From Antilocapra americana (Eukaryota > Chordata > Mammalia > Artiodactyla > Antilocapridae): a DNA stretch of 64,000 bases. The translations under genes were made by a program, and so were the position numbers. Where the stretch lies: positions 2,499,610 through 2,563,609 of the forward strand of contig ML664159.1 of NCBI GenBank assembly GCA_007570785.1. The letters run 5' to 3'. The notes under the pieces are model-generated. The model saw nothing but the letters and a program-made list of their open reading frames with translations, was not told the DNA's origin and searched no databases. Below are positions 32,370 through 43,858 of this stretch, piece after piece (the first letter of the stretch is position 1; each line of letters starts with the position of its first letter).

Positions 32370-32575
32370 TTCCCTGATGGCTCAGAGGGAAAGAATCCAT
32401 CAATGTAGGAGATGTGGGTTCAACTCCTGGGTCAGGAAGATCCCCTGGAGAAGGAAATGGTAACCCACTCCAGTATTCTTGGCTGGAGAATCCCGTGGAT
32501 AGAGGAGCCTGATGGACTACAGGCTGTGGTGGTGCAAAAGTGTTGGAAATGACTTAGCAGCTTAAGAACAGCAAC
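32370..32575 (+). mobile_element. Bov-tA SINE
   Basis: 'ttccctgatggctcag' head, B-box region 'gggttcaactcctgg', BovA body ending near 'aagaacagcaac'. Moderately diverged. Confidence 0.93.
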
Positions 32576-33876
32576 TTGTAGTAAGGAAGAGCAGGTGTCC
32601 CTTTTGACTGTACCAGCAACTTTCATTCATGTCCACTACCTGCCTGGCCCTGTAGGCTTTCTGAGTTTGGACTTCCTGATTTAAAAGCAAGGTTTATAAA
32701 CAACCAGCATGCGCTCATCATTATCCTGTGGAAAATCCGGCCAAGTACATCGGAACACTGAAAACTAGTTTCCTTTTAACAAAATGAAAGCAGCTTGTTG
32801 ACACAAGAATTGTTCATTGAGTTTGTGGAAGCCAGGTGTGCCCTGATTTCAATGCTATATTGCCCAGATAAGCAAGGGACAAATGCCCCGTGTTCCTCCC
32901 TGTAGTGCAGCTGGTCATCAGTTGGTATACTCTTGGCTCATTTCTTGTCAGGCTCATTTTAAGAGCTGAAAGGGACTCTAGAGGTGGTCCAGTTTGCTGG
33001 TGTCTAGTTTGCTGGTAAGTAGGAGGTGAACTTCCCGAGGATCATAGGGGTCCATAGAAGAAATGGAGATTTTCCTGTATGGTCGGGGAGAGATGACACC
33101 CAGAGACCTGAACTACTTTTTTTTTTTTTTTAAAGAGAAAAAAAAAGCAAATACCTTCTCATGCTCAATTTAGAGAGTGGAGAATATTACAGTCATCTGA
33201 ATTTTTTTTCATTCAATAAATATTTATTAGGCACAATTTGCGCCATGCATTTTGCTAAACTGGGGACTCGATGATGATGGAAACTGTCCTGAGAAATTCA
33301 ATTTGAAGGTGGTTATTCAAATCTTTATATGACCTGAGAGGTGACTGGAACCATCTTCCAGGTAGAGCAAAGACCTGTCCATTAGGGTCCCCCAAGAGAT
33401 CCCATGATACTCCCATCTGTTTGCTTTCAAACAGATGTATTTTGCCTCGAAAAAGATTTTCCAAACGTCCTACTGTTCTTCACCCCTAAGACACCTCTAC
33501 CAACATAAATGCCCTTGGTAAGGATGAAACCTCAAAAGCCTGCAGGGCTTGGCAGCTAACAGATGAGTGGGAGACTCCACACAGCTACTTCCAGCTGTTG
33601 GTAGGCAGGAACACTGGCCCAATGTTGCCAGAACCTCAGAGTTTGTGAAAGAATCCAGAACTTGCAATTTTATTTAAAAAAAAAAAAAAAAGAATGTGAC
33701 ATCTTCTTTTGCGACAGTTGGATTTCGAAAATATTTTTAAAATCTGTGTAGATCATCAAAAATGATCTACAGATAGATTTCAGTTAAGGGTCACCAGATT
33801 GTGATCTCCAGTTCCAGGAAACTCAGTGCTCCACCCACTCACTGTATTTAACACAAATCTTGCCAAGAATTGAAGG
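32576..33876. other. Intergenic with a short L2 trace
   Basis: 32991-33020 is an imperfect 15-bp tandem duplication. 33190-33255 resembles the complement of the L2 3' tip ('ttcattcaataaatatttatt'). Homopolymer T and A runs occur at 33115-33145 and 33673-33691. No gene. Confidence 0.5.
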
Positions 33877-34091
33877 GCTTCCCAGCTGGTGCTAGAGGTG
33901 CAGAATCTACCTGCCAATGCAAGAGATGTAAGAGATGAGGGTTGAATTCCTGGGTCGGGCAGATCCCCTGGAGAAAAGCATGGCTACCCACTCCAGTATT
34001 CTTGCCTGACCAATCCCATGGACAGAGGAACCCAGGCTATAGTCCATAGGGTCGCAAAGAGTGGGACACGGCTGAAGCAACTTAGCAAGCA
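33877..34091 (+). mobile_element. Bov-tA SINE with internal duplication
   Basis: Bov-tA head and body. Within the head, 'agagatg' is repeated ('aagagatgtaagagatgagg'), a small tandem duplication private to this copy. The BovA part lost a few bases near 34030. Confidence 0.92.
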
Positions 34092-34156
34092 TATACCAAG
34101 AATAGGCAACATGGAATTTGCCTTTTCCAGAAAGTCCCATTGGGATTTCACAAAAA

Positions 34157-34330
34157 TCCATGTACTGGATTTTTGGAAATCCAGTACATGGAGATATTGA
34201 CTTCCTGCATCTCTCTCTCACTCAATATTTCTTTCTTGTTACTATTGCTGCCTACTCAAAAATAGTTATTTTCATTAAAAGTGTGGAACTTAAACACTTG
34301 TGTTTAACTTGTATTCATCAATACAAGTTA
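34157..34330. repeat. Cluster of three perfect inverted repeats
   Basis: Hairpin 1: 16-bp perfect arms 34157-34172 and 34177-34192 with a TTGG loop. Hairpin 2: 7-bp arms 34291-34297 and 34300-34306 with a 2-base loop. Hairpin 3: 11-bp arms 34305-34315 and 34320-34330 with a CATC loop. None lies in a repeat I can name. Confidence 0.9.
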
Positions 34331-35059
34331 TTATTTAGGAGTAACCTTTGGACGGATGATGTGTGTACATGATCACAACAAAATTGGGTTCTTTTGACAC
34401 ATTCATATCATTCTGGCTTGGAATCAGATCCTTTCCCATGCACTTATCTTTTACTTTCGGACTAGTCTTGAACTAAAAGTCCCTGAATGGCTTCCTTTTC
34501 ACTGCCTGCAAAGACTTTGTTCTTTACCATTCACAGGAGTTTTATTTGCCCTACCTGGAACTGTATTAGCTAATTACATAAAAGATTTTGTTTTGATTTT
34601 CAAACTCCCTGTTCTCAGAGCTGTTTTTTTGTTTTGTTTTCTTTTAATCCAAATGCAGGCTGCAGAGAAGCAAGATAGAATTGAGACTATAAAGCCTCTC
34701 TGGTTTTGTTTTTATTCAAAAGAGGTATTTTCATTCTTTCATTATTTTTACTGCAGTTTCTCACCTCATTAGGACCTAATTTATGCACAATAAGCAGAAT
34801 TAATTTTAATTAGTAGCCCTGGATTGTGAACTTTGCTTAGCAACATCCCAGAAAAGGCCTCAGCTTAATAATGCTTCAGATTCCCTGCCTTTCTAGAACA
34901 GTATTCAAATAAGCAAAAATAGAACAGATATGCAAACCAGTTTCTCTAACACAATATATTTATTTAAAACATTGTAGTCACCTTGGGATATTTGTTTACA
35001 AAATTTTTATCTCTTCATATGCTTTGATGAATGTTGGGTCTTTTTCCCCTAATCTCCTT
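34331..35059. other. Repeat-free stretch, candidate developmental enhancer-like DNA
   Basis: No transposon and no open frame over about 700 bp. 34780-34860 is dense in homeodomain-type cores ('gaattaattttaattagtag') next to other motif-like words. Conservation cannot be tested here. Confidence 0.4.
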
Positions 35060-35272
35060 TTTGTTGTTATTTAGTTGCTCAGTCGTGTCCAACTCTTTGC
35101 AATCCCATGGACTGTAGCATGCCAGGCTCCTCTGTCCATGGGATTTTCTAGGTGAGAATACCAGAGTGGGTTGCCATTCCCTTCTCCAGGGGATTTTCCC
35201 AACCCAGGGATCAAACTCTCATCTCCTACATTGGCAGGCGGATTCTTCACTACTGAACCACCAGGAAAGCCC
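35060..35272 (-). mobile_element. Bov-tA SINE with target-site duplication
   Basis: (GTT)n tail and BovA body at left, complemented tRNA head at right ('ccaccaggaaagccc'). AATCTCCTT lies on both sides (35051-35059, 35273-35281). Confidence 0.95.
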
Positions 35273-35589
35273 AATCTCCTTCTAGCTGTCATCAAAAGAA
35301 TCTATTGAGTATTGACAGTACTGAGTCTTCTCTAGAAATACCTCTCTCTTAGGGATTTAAAAATGATGTTTCGATCATCATGAATTCAAGCTGAGGCCTT
35401 AGTAGTTAGTAATGCCTAAATGTGATCTAATTTTCTGAGAATGAGGAAAGTGACAACTTATGGAAACCAAGACAATCATCATAGCTGGCATTTTTAACAT
35501 TTTTAAATTGCTTGCTACATTCCATCCAGCTTTGTTCACATCACTCTGCCTCTGTCAGCTCACTGAACTCCTGTTATCATCCCATGCTT
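35273..35589. other. Intergenic, nothing recognised
   Basis: No named repeat or gene. Confidence 0.5.
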
Positions 35590-35700
35590 CCAATGACATG
35601 ACTGAGAAGCAGTGTGACTTGCCCAAGGTCATGGAAGTGGGAACAGAGTACAGATTTGAAGTCACCACCCTGTGGCCAGAGACTGAAGCTTCAACCACTT
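35590..35700 (-). mobile_element. MIR SINE (antisense)
   Basis: 'gtgacttgcccaaggtcat' followed by 'acagatttgaagtcacc' matches the complement of the MIR core and 5' half. Confidence 0.75.
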
Positions 35701-36189
35701 GCAGCCCCTCCTCCTGAGATTAAGGAAAAATAAAGCAGAAGATGTATGGTTAAAGCTGATGCTTTTTTGCCTCATTATTTTCCCCTCAGTTTGCCCTGGG
35801 TAGCCTCAGTTGTTCCATCTGTCCCAGATTCTTCATTTCTAAATTCCAACAGTCTATTTCCCAGAATGTTGTGGTAACTCATTATTTAAATGTATTCATA
35901 GTTACTTGGAAGAAAGGCTACATAAATATTACAGAGCCATTTAAAAAATACATGAAGTGTCTTTACCTGAATATATGGCGGTCATATTTCTCACTCTGAA
36001 TAAATGAATGGGTGCTGACCTTCTAAGTCCCTAGGACATGGGTGCTCTGCATCCCTCTGCCTCAGCTCACAGTGTGGCTCAAGTCAGACTTTTCACCAGG
36101 ACTGAATCCCCCTGAGGTTTCAGGAAACCACCTCCAAGGCAGTGCCCAGGCTTCTGTGAACATTTTCCTTTAAACCTTTCACTATGATA
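35701..36189. other. Intergenic, nothing recognised
   Basis: No named repeat or gene. Confidence 0.45.
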
Positions 36190-36792
36190 AGCGCCAACAG
36201 AGAAATACGAAGAAGCATCAAAAGAATGAAGAAATTATGATTTATGCATACCATGGAATACTAGGGAATAAATGAACTGAATATACATACAACATGGTTG
36301 AATTTCTCAAGCAGTTCCGCTGAAAGAAGACAAGCAAAACCTAATACACATTGTATCATTTTATTCATATTAAGTTTAAAAACAGGCAAAACCTGAGGTG
36401 GTGGATAGTGTATAGGCAGATAAGGGGACAAGGGAATCTTTGAGTGGGAAGAAAGTTGTGTCTTGATCTGGGTGTGGTTACCTATGGAAACAGACGGGTG
36501 TAAATACCCTAAGGCTGTACACTTGTAATGGGTGAACTTTATGCTAGTTATTTTGTTGTTGTCCAGTTGCTAAGACAAGACAGACTCTTTGTGACCGCTT
36601 GAACTGTAGCCCACCAGGCTCCTTTGTCCATGGGGTTTTCCCAGGCAAGAATACTGAAGTAGGCTGCCATTTCTTCCTCCAGAGGATCTTCCCAGACCAG
36701 GGATTAAACCTGTGTATCCTACACTGACAGGTAGGATTCCCAGAATCCACTTGGGAAGCCCATACACAAATTGTACTTCAATAAAAAAATAA
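36190..36792 (+). mobile_element. Old L1 3' end, split by Bov-tA
   Basis: Sense L1 3' sequence: 'taccatggaatactaggg', 'caggcaaaacctgaggtgg', 'gtgtcttgatctgggtgtgg', 'ctgtacacttgtaatgggtg'. After the SINE it resumes as 'atacacaaattgtacttcaataaa' and ends in the A-rich tail. Confidence 0.85.
36553..36761 (-). mobile_element. Bov-tA SINE nested in L1 3' UTR
   Basis: (GTT)n tail at left, BovA body, worn tRNA head at right ('cacttgggaagccc'). Confidence 0.92.
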
Positions 36793-36801
36793 AAGGAAAT
36801 G

Positions 36802-36944
36802 TGGGACTTCGCTGACAGGCTAAGACTCTGACCTTCCAATGTAAGGAACCAGGGTTCAATCCCTGGTCAGGGAACTAGATCCAGCTTGTCACAACTAAGA
36901 CCTGGTGCAGCCAAATAAATAAATATTTTTTAAAACTTAAATAG
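36802..36944 (+). mobile_element. CHR-2-type SINE in the L1 A-tail region
   Basis: Head 'gggacttcgctgacagg', B box 'gggttcaatccctgg', body and A/T-rich tail. AAGGAAATG flanks it (36793-36801, 36945-36953). Confidence 0.93.
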
Positions 36945-37229
36945 AAGGAAATGAAAAGTACATTTGTACAAGATTGGGCAGCTGCAAATGCATGAAGAGT
37001 TCTGCAGCCAGAGCCAAAGGCAGGGACTAGCTCACAACAGAGCTCGAATGTCAAGCTAAGGGGTTTGCCCTTTATGTGGTCATTCCATGGTCTCCTGCAG
37101 GAGCTGCGTGATCAGATGGGAGGGTTGAAATCTCACCATTCTGCAGAGAGGATGCCTGGAGAAGGGACCAAGCAGAAAGCCAGAAGATGAGATAAAATAA
37201 ATAGTCCTCATCTGAGAAAACTTGAGTTA
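36945..37229. other. Intergenic, nothing recognised
   Basis: No named repeat or gene. Confidence 0.5.
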
Positions 37230-37565
37230 CTATTTCTACCCTCTTAGACTGTGTGCACCTTGGGTGCTATAAATGCCCACCCATGCAGTTGGGGGAGGAC
37301 ACTGCAGCCACGTGGATGCACCCTCCCTCCCCCACCTCCCCCCACCCCAGGCCCCGGGACAGTGTTAAAACAGTTTGTCTGTGGCTGCATGCACCACCAC
37401 AGGCCCAGAAAGCCTTTGGGCTCCCCCAGGGCAGAACTTCCTGGCTCCCAGCCCTGGCCAGCTTCTCCTCCTTCCCCACCCCAGCTCCTGTCTAGTTGCA
37501 GTTTTCTTCTCTGCAGCATTTGCGTAGAGGAGGAAGAAGCTGGCCCTGCTGGCCACACTGACCTA
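37230..37565. other. GC-rich patch with C-rich tract
   Basis: A locally GC-rich island in AT-rich surroundings, with a C-rich run at 37320-37358 (G-rich on the minus strand). It is open in several frames on both strands, the longest being 140 codons at 37251-37673 (plus). None shows a domain, splice-consistent structure or initiator context I would trust, and CpG is not enriched. I treat these frames as chance. Confidence 0.45.
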
Positions 37566-38178
37566 AATAAAATGCAGGGGTCACCAGGTCATCTCCATGG
37601 GGATTGTAGATCATTTGCACATTCTCACTCAGGCATGCTGTCAAAATTTAAGACATTTTCCATATTAAAATGAAATACTGCTGACTTAAAGATAAGCATT
37701 TTGAATAACAGAATTGAACATAGATAAGTTTTTAATGTATCTGAATCATAGCTGCAGGTCCTTTGTTTAGAGCTCTTTCCACTTATTTAAATAAATATTT
37801 TTAACAAAAACTGTTTGACGTTTATCTGTTATGTGCTTTAAATACATATACATTGTGGGTAATGCTATGTCAGTAATCTGGGCTCTCTTCTGATGGAAGC
37901 TTTTTCAGGTATGGTCTGTAGTTTTCATCAGATACACTAAAGAAACTACTTATAGGCCATTAAGTAAATAAAATATTTGGATTTAAAACGAATGCATTTC
38001 ACAAATGTAATACTCTAATTTAAAAAAAAATGAATTTGTGTATGTGTGTGTGTGTGTAGTAACAAGGACTAATTTACAAATGAACCTTCTGGCACTCTGA
38101 AAATGAAGTCATGTGCATTTCTTTGTGTGATTACTCTTTCCTCTTTTGTGTAGCTATCTTAGATTTCAGGTAAGCAAA
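37566..38178. other. AT-rich unique sequence with a (TG)n run
   Basis: A (TG)n microsatellite lies at 38037-38059. Otherwise repeat-free, no open frame. Confidence 0.5.
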
Positions 38179-38326
38179 TATATTTTTAAAATGTGTTATT
38201 TGACTGTGCCAGATCTTAGGGATCTTTAGGTGTGGCGTGTGGGATCTGGTTCCCTGACCAGGGATCAAACCTGGGCCCCCTGCATTGGGAGTTCTAAGTC
38301 TTAGCCACCAGACCAGGGAAGTCCCC
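38179..38326 (-). mobile_element. CHR-2-type SINE
   Basis: 'ttagggatctttaggtgtgg', 'gttccctgaccagggatcaaa', head ending 'ccagggaagtcccc'. Confidence 0.94.
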
Positions 38327-39919
38327 CGATAATACGGCTTCATGAGTGAGAGGGTAGACAGAAACCATAGTACTTCCTGCATCTAGAGGAGTGGCTCAGA
38401 AGCTCACCAGGTCAGTCAGGGACAGAAATGCAGCACTAATAGACCCAGGGCCTCAATTAGCGTTTTAGCAATTACCACATGACTCCAGAGTCTAGTATCC
38501 TTGAATCTCACATTTCTATCTCCCGAAGATTCATGTGAAAGCCCCTCTGATCGATCTGAAGCATGTATTGTGGTTCAAAAGCAACTCGGGCTTCCAAAGA
38601 AAACCATGGTTTAAAGATGAAATCAGCATTTCTTCAAGATTAAAGTGGGCATTTATCTCAGTCTTATGATTCTTATACACTCGTTTCCCAAATAATCTCA
38701 TCTGAAAGAACATATCTGAAATGTTACACCTCCTGCAAGAATGTGCAGTACAATGATTCCCTGTTCCAGGACATTATATGCTTTAGTGAGTCTTTAACAG
38801 ACTTTGGATATTTTGTTTTCCTACTAAGGTGTCAACTGAACTCATAATCGTGTTTAGGGTCACCGTGGCTTCCTTCTGACTGATCTAGTACATACTTGAA
38901 GATTTCCTGATGTCCACATCTGAGAACATCATCACCCGTAGGGTCACCATGAAAGTAGTTACAGTTGTCTTAAAAATCTGCAAACAGTTCTCAGAATGGC
39001 TAATGTGATGTTTGCACAGATTCCTCCCCACCTTCCCACCCCTCAAAACAAACCATTAATTTGGTTGTGCTGGAACTCCTTGGGCTCATCTCTGCAGTCA
39101 TTTATGCTAGGACAAGTTCATTTCTTGCCATAAGCATTTGAGCTATTTTATATTACAGCTTTTAGACTTCATTGCTGCCAATTGGGATAATTGTATCCAG
39201 GAAAGGTTTTTTCTTCTTTCTCTCATGTTTTAACCTTTTTGTTGCTGTCATTGTTGATTTTAAAGATGTTGCAAGGTTTATTCTCTTCTATGTTCCCAGC
39301 TAAGATATTTGGTGTATCACAGATAAATAAATAGCACATATTAATTCAGGAAGAGAAAGTTAAGACCCTTTGAATTTCTTGGGGCCAAAGAACACCTCTC
39401 TCTCTTTTCTCTCAGGGTATGTTTAGGATATAAAATTAGAGCAAACCTGAGGACATGTTAGTATGCATCTATGTGCTTGGTTGCCAAGTACATGAGGAGA
39501 AATGAGTCTCTGATAAATATCTTAGAGGGTACACACTCATACTGGACAGCTGAAAATGACTTCGCTGTCCTGGGAAGAACATAGTGCTCTGTTCAGTAAT
39601 TTAGAGGCATCTGTCTCAGTGCAGTCTGTACAGACTGGGTAGCTCAGTTGGCTGGAGCATTAAGTACCAACTGCTCCACAAGAGAGAACAGGCCCAGAGT
39701 TCTCCGGGGACTCCGAGGTGGGAATGCCCAGCACAGTCCAAAAGGAGGGAGTGCAGAGATGGGTCCTGAAGAGCCAGCTGGGCCTCTGCAGGATGTGGGT
39801 CACCGGGAGTGGTCTTGCTGGCAGGGCCTTTCTGAATTCAAGGGACACCATGCCTGCTTCCATGTTTTTCAGAGTACAGGTATATCACAAAATAAATGCT
39901 GAAAAGGGTACTGAAGTTG
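38327..39919. other. Longest repeat-free stretch, no gene seen
   Basis: About 1.6 kb without a recognisable transposon. 39622-39637 is a perfect 16-bp palindrome followed at once by a tRNA D-arm-like sequence. Overlapping short frames at 39648-39951 lack family features. Confidence 0.45.
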
Positions 39920-39930
39920 TGGCATATTTT

Positions 39931-40055
39931 GAGACTTCCCTGGCTATCTAGTGGTTAAGACTCCATCCTTCCAATGCAGGCGGCGAAAGTTTGATCCCTG
40001 GTCAGGGAACTAAGATCCCGCATGTTGCTTGGCATGGCCCCCAAAATAGAAAATC
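39931..40055 (+). mobile_element. CHR-2-type SINE with 11-bp target-site duplication
   Basis: 'gagacttccctggctatc' head, 'ttgatccctggtcaggg', A-rich tail. TGGCATATTTT lies perfectly on both sides (39920-39930, 40056-40066). Confidence 0.96.
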
Positions 40056-40066
40056 TGGCATATTTT

Positions 40067-40483
40067 AAGAATTTGCAACAATTTCAAATTGAACACCTTT
40101 CCCGCCCCCCCCCACCGGTTGTTAAATTTCTGGGGTTGTTTTACCTCTTTGGAGCTTGTATCCAAAGTCTACATTCAAGACCCTCAGAGAGTGGCAGACT
40201 CTTGACTTCCTGGGCTCCACTGCCCCATGGCTCACACCCAACTCACACCAGACAACCCAACAGGCAAGGCTCACATTGTCATTATAACTTCTTTTTTATT
40301 CTATCCTCTGGGCTGGCTGTCCCCCAAGCAGTCCCTCAATAAGTATATGTCACATGTGTGAACCAAATGTTCTCCCAACATAAGCAAGAATGTTCTTTCT
40401 CATTCCTCTGAAATGCCCCCTGGTTTGACTCCTTCAAACCATGCATTTTACCAATTTTTGAAGTTCTAGACAAATTCCATGCT
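40067..40483. other. Intergenic, nothing recognised
   Basis: A C-run lies at 40100-40112. No named repeat or gene. Confidence 0.45.
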
Positions 40484-40625
40484 TTTTTAAAAATATTTTT
40501 ATTTATTTATTTGGCTGTGCCAGGTCTTAGTTGCAGCATGTGGCATCTAGTTCCCCGACCAAGGATCAAACCCTCTGCACTAGGAGCTAGGAATCTTAAC
40601 CACTGAACCACCAGGAATGTCCCCA
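40484..40625 (-). mobile_element. CHR-2-type SINE
   Basis: (TTTA)n tail, 'gtcttagttgcagcatg', 'agttccccgaccaaggatc', head ending 'ccaccaggaatgtcc'. Confidence 0.93.
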
Positions 40626-41267
40626 AGCTCCATGTTTTCAACAAAGTCTACCTGCCCCAGTTACTGTACCATATTTCCTGGATTTGCTCAGAAGTCCTCC
40701 TGTGCTTATAGTCAGAACCATTTACAATAGTTTGACCCTCATACACTCACATTCCCCACTCCTGCTCCAGCCTGGAGAATTCAAGCTCTTTGCAGTCAGG
40801 AATCATGTCTTATTCTTTTTTTGTATCTAAAGCATAAGATCTAAAATTTCAGATGCTGCCTTGACATCTCTGAGCCCCCTGTGGCCCTAGAAGCCAAACC
40901 ATAAGTTCCCCTGCTTTTGCCAGATACAACCCTCCCCCAACCCAACCAGGTAGGAAAGGCCTCCCACTTGGCTAGTTCCCTGTTTGTCTGACCAGCTTCG
41001 TCCTTCCTGGTCCTCAACCTAATGGATATTATTTCCCTGTCAGCCATGACGTTATTCAAACAGGCCAATCACATCCTCCCACAGGAACAAGGGGTCACTC
41101 TACCCTCTGGTCAATATAAAGCCTGCCTCCCACTGCCCCTGCTGGCTTAGTCAACTTCTAAATGACCCTACATGGTGTGTGATGTCCTTCCACAGACTAT
41201 ATATGACTAACAACTTGCTGTCCATCTCATCTGTCCATGTCAGATATGTTACGCTTGGCCATCTTGT
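40626..41267. other. Intergenic, nothing recognised
   Basis: No named repeat. The minus frame 40841-41068 is unsupported. Confidence 0.45.
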
Positions 41268-41782
41268 ACTATGACCAACCTAGGCAGTGTATTAAAAAGC
41301 AGAGACATCACTTTGCCAACAAAGGTCTGTATAGTCAAAGCTATGGTTTTTCCAGTAGTCATGTATGGATGTGAAAGTTGGACCATAAAGAAGGCTGAGC
41401 GCCAAAGAATTGATGCTTTTGAATTGTGTTGCACGAGAAGACTCGAGAGCCCCTTGGACAGCAAGGAGGTCAAACCATTCAATCCTAAAGGAAATCAACC
41501 CTGAATATTCACTGGAAGGACTGAGGCTGAAGTTGAAGTGCCAATACTTTGGCCACCTGATGTAAAGAGCCAACTCTTCACATCACCTGATGCTGAGAGA
41601 TATTGAAGGCAAAAGAGAGGGGGATGGGAGAGGATGAGATGGTTAGATAGCATCACTGACTCAATGGACTTGAGTCTGAGCAAACTCCAGGAGACAGTGA
41701 AGGACAGGGAAGCCTGGCATGCTGCAGTCCATGGGGTGGCAAAGAATTGGACACAACTGAGTGACTGAACAACAACAACATC
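41268..41782 (+). mobile_element. BovB 3' end, 5'-truncated
   Basis: Sense BovB from late ORF2 ('ggcagtgtattaaaaagcag', then the peptide VKAMVFPVVMYGCESWT) to the ORF2 end and an (AAC)n tail at 41768-41782. The remaining ORF2 C-terminus is broken by frameshifts near 41440 and later. Typical 5'-truncated LINE. Confidence 0.93.
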
Positions 41783-43679
41783 TCTCCTTCAGTGATTGAG
41801 TGAGTAGGAGGTGCACAGAGAGTATCCTAAACAGAACCGTCACTCAACAAATTTGTGTTGATTACATGATCTACCTCTGTGAAGTTCCTCACCCTAGTTA
41901 GGAGACCGGAAATTTAAAAAGTGTCATCATCACTGTAGATGATGACAGAGTTATTTCCCTTTGAAGATTCTGTATCCATCAGAATCATATAGCAATGGTT
42001 TCTCCTCACTTGATTATAATTCAAGAAATCTTTTCTTAACTCACCATGCTGTTGACCAAAAAAAGTAAATTTTGCCTTAGGGCAAATCTGTGCTTATTTT
42101 CTATACTACTCATCTGGCATCTATATTATAATTCCTAATTGCTAATAGAAATAAATTATAACGTTGTCCACTTGTGAAAACAAGATGCTATGTATTAGTT
42201 GATATAATCAAGAGACTAAATAACTAAAAGCATATGAGAACTCAGACTTTTCCCACACAAGAATTTACTTATCTGTGCCACTGCCTCCATTTATCTCACT
42301 TCTCTCTAAGCAGAAATGGCAACACTGAAAATCAAACAGTATCTTCCTCCAGGAATACTAATGCAATTAACATTAAGCTTATTAGTGCTTCAGAGAAAGT
42401 TTTTATTACTCACTCTATTTTATCATGGGGTTTCCCAAGGTCCAAGAAAAAAAATTAGCCACATGTTTTTACTTTTGAGGGCTCCTGCTTATCCTAAAGC
42501 AATGGGTAAAAAAATGCATAACAGCCAGCAGCTTTCCTGTCTATTTTCCAAGTCACACTCATTCTTATGTGGGTCATCTCCCCCTGGCACCTCACCACCT
42601 CTCCCCTGGTTGGTGCTGGCGACTCAGGGACAAAGACTTGAGAGGGATCAGGAGGGCTAATAAAACCTCAGATCCATGCAGGTACCACACTTCACCACAC
42701 TGGGTGTATAATGATTCACTTTCTAGCCTCAGCTTGCCAAGAGGAAAACACCAGGAGGCAAAAGTTAGCGGAAAATGGTCTTCAAACAATTGTAAGCCGA
42801 GTACGGGGCCCTTCTCTGAATGCCTGTCCTTGTCAGGTGCCTAAAATTCAGCTGCTCCCCGCCTCTTCTCTGCTCCTTCTCCAGAAAGGATGGCATGGGT
42901 GAAATGCTCAGTATACCATGATGCTCATGTGCTGATCGTGTGATAACTATCAGGCTATTGCCAGGGGCAAGGATTCGTGCTCAGGGTGGGGAGCAGACAA
43001 GAAGAGAGATTTCCCAACAACCCAAATAACTGGCTGCTGGGGTCTAACATTTCACTGGCATAGGGAAGAGGAAGCCAACCAGGCTGGTGTGTGCGCGCTT
43101 AGTAGTTCTGCAGGCTCCATCCGTGGTTGTCTTAGCTAGGCACCATGCATGCGTCAGTTCCAGGGCTGGGCTCTCCTTGCTCATACAGCTGCCTCCAAAA
43201 TGGACGACAGGAGGGTGGGCTCTGCTCCGCACAGCAACTGGAAAAGGTGGAAATGGAAAATAAAAGACCTTTCCCTCCTTTATAGAGAGGGAAGGCAGGG
43301 TGCCCAATCCCTAAGAAAATGCAGAAATGATTTCTCTTGAAATAAGACTTCTGTGTCAAATGGAGAGAGAGCTCTTAGAGCAGCTGCTAGTTTGCAATTT
43401 TTTGTGCCCAAGTTTATCTGCTTTGCTTCCAGCTTAATCAGACAAAAAAAGGTCCCCATATTTGACCGGTAGATACAGAGACCTTTCATAATTGTTAATA
43501 AACAGATTTATTTAAAGGTTTTTCAGTAAAAAAAAAAAATCAAAGAAAAAAAATCTGTTTTCCATAATCCAGGTATCCAATGCTACACTAATGTGATAGT
43601 GCTAGTAATTACACATATACATATATGTAGATTTTAGGACCAGAACAGAACATATCATATAGTTGTGTGATCTTTATAA
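41783..43679. other. Intergenic, mostly unique
   Basis: No transposon recognised. The overlapping frames at 42234-42902 and 43044-43489 on both strands have no domain. A-rich runs occur at 43530-43555. Confidence 0.45.
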
Positions 43680-43796
43680 GGTTTTTTGGCTGTACCTCAT
43701 GTCATATAGGCTCTTAGTTCTCCAACCAGTGATCGAACCCATAGCCTCTGCAGTGGAAGCTTGGAGTCTTAACCACTGGACTTCCAGGGAGAGTCC
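43680..43796 (-). mobile_element. CHR-2-type SINE with target-site duplication
   Basis: 'tttttggctgtacctcatg', 'ctccaaccagtgatcgaaccc', head ending 'ccagggagagtcc'. TGATCTTTATAA (43668-43679) and TGATCTTCATAA (43797-43808) flank it. Confidence 0.94.
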
Positions 43797-43858
43797 TGAT
43801 CTTCATAAATTTTAAGAAATCGAATCATGCTTCTCTTTTCATGTTTAGAAATATGTAT

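Noticed and set aside
37251..37673. 140-codon frame in GC-rich DNA as a host gene
   Set aside because: Open in several overlapping frames on both strands, no domain, no start or splice evidence; composition explains it.
39637..39715. tRNA gene suggested by 'tagctcagttgg'
   Set aside because: No foldable anticodon arm and no proper B box; kept only as a curiosity beside the palindrome.
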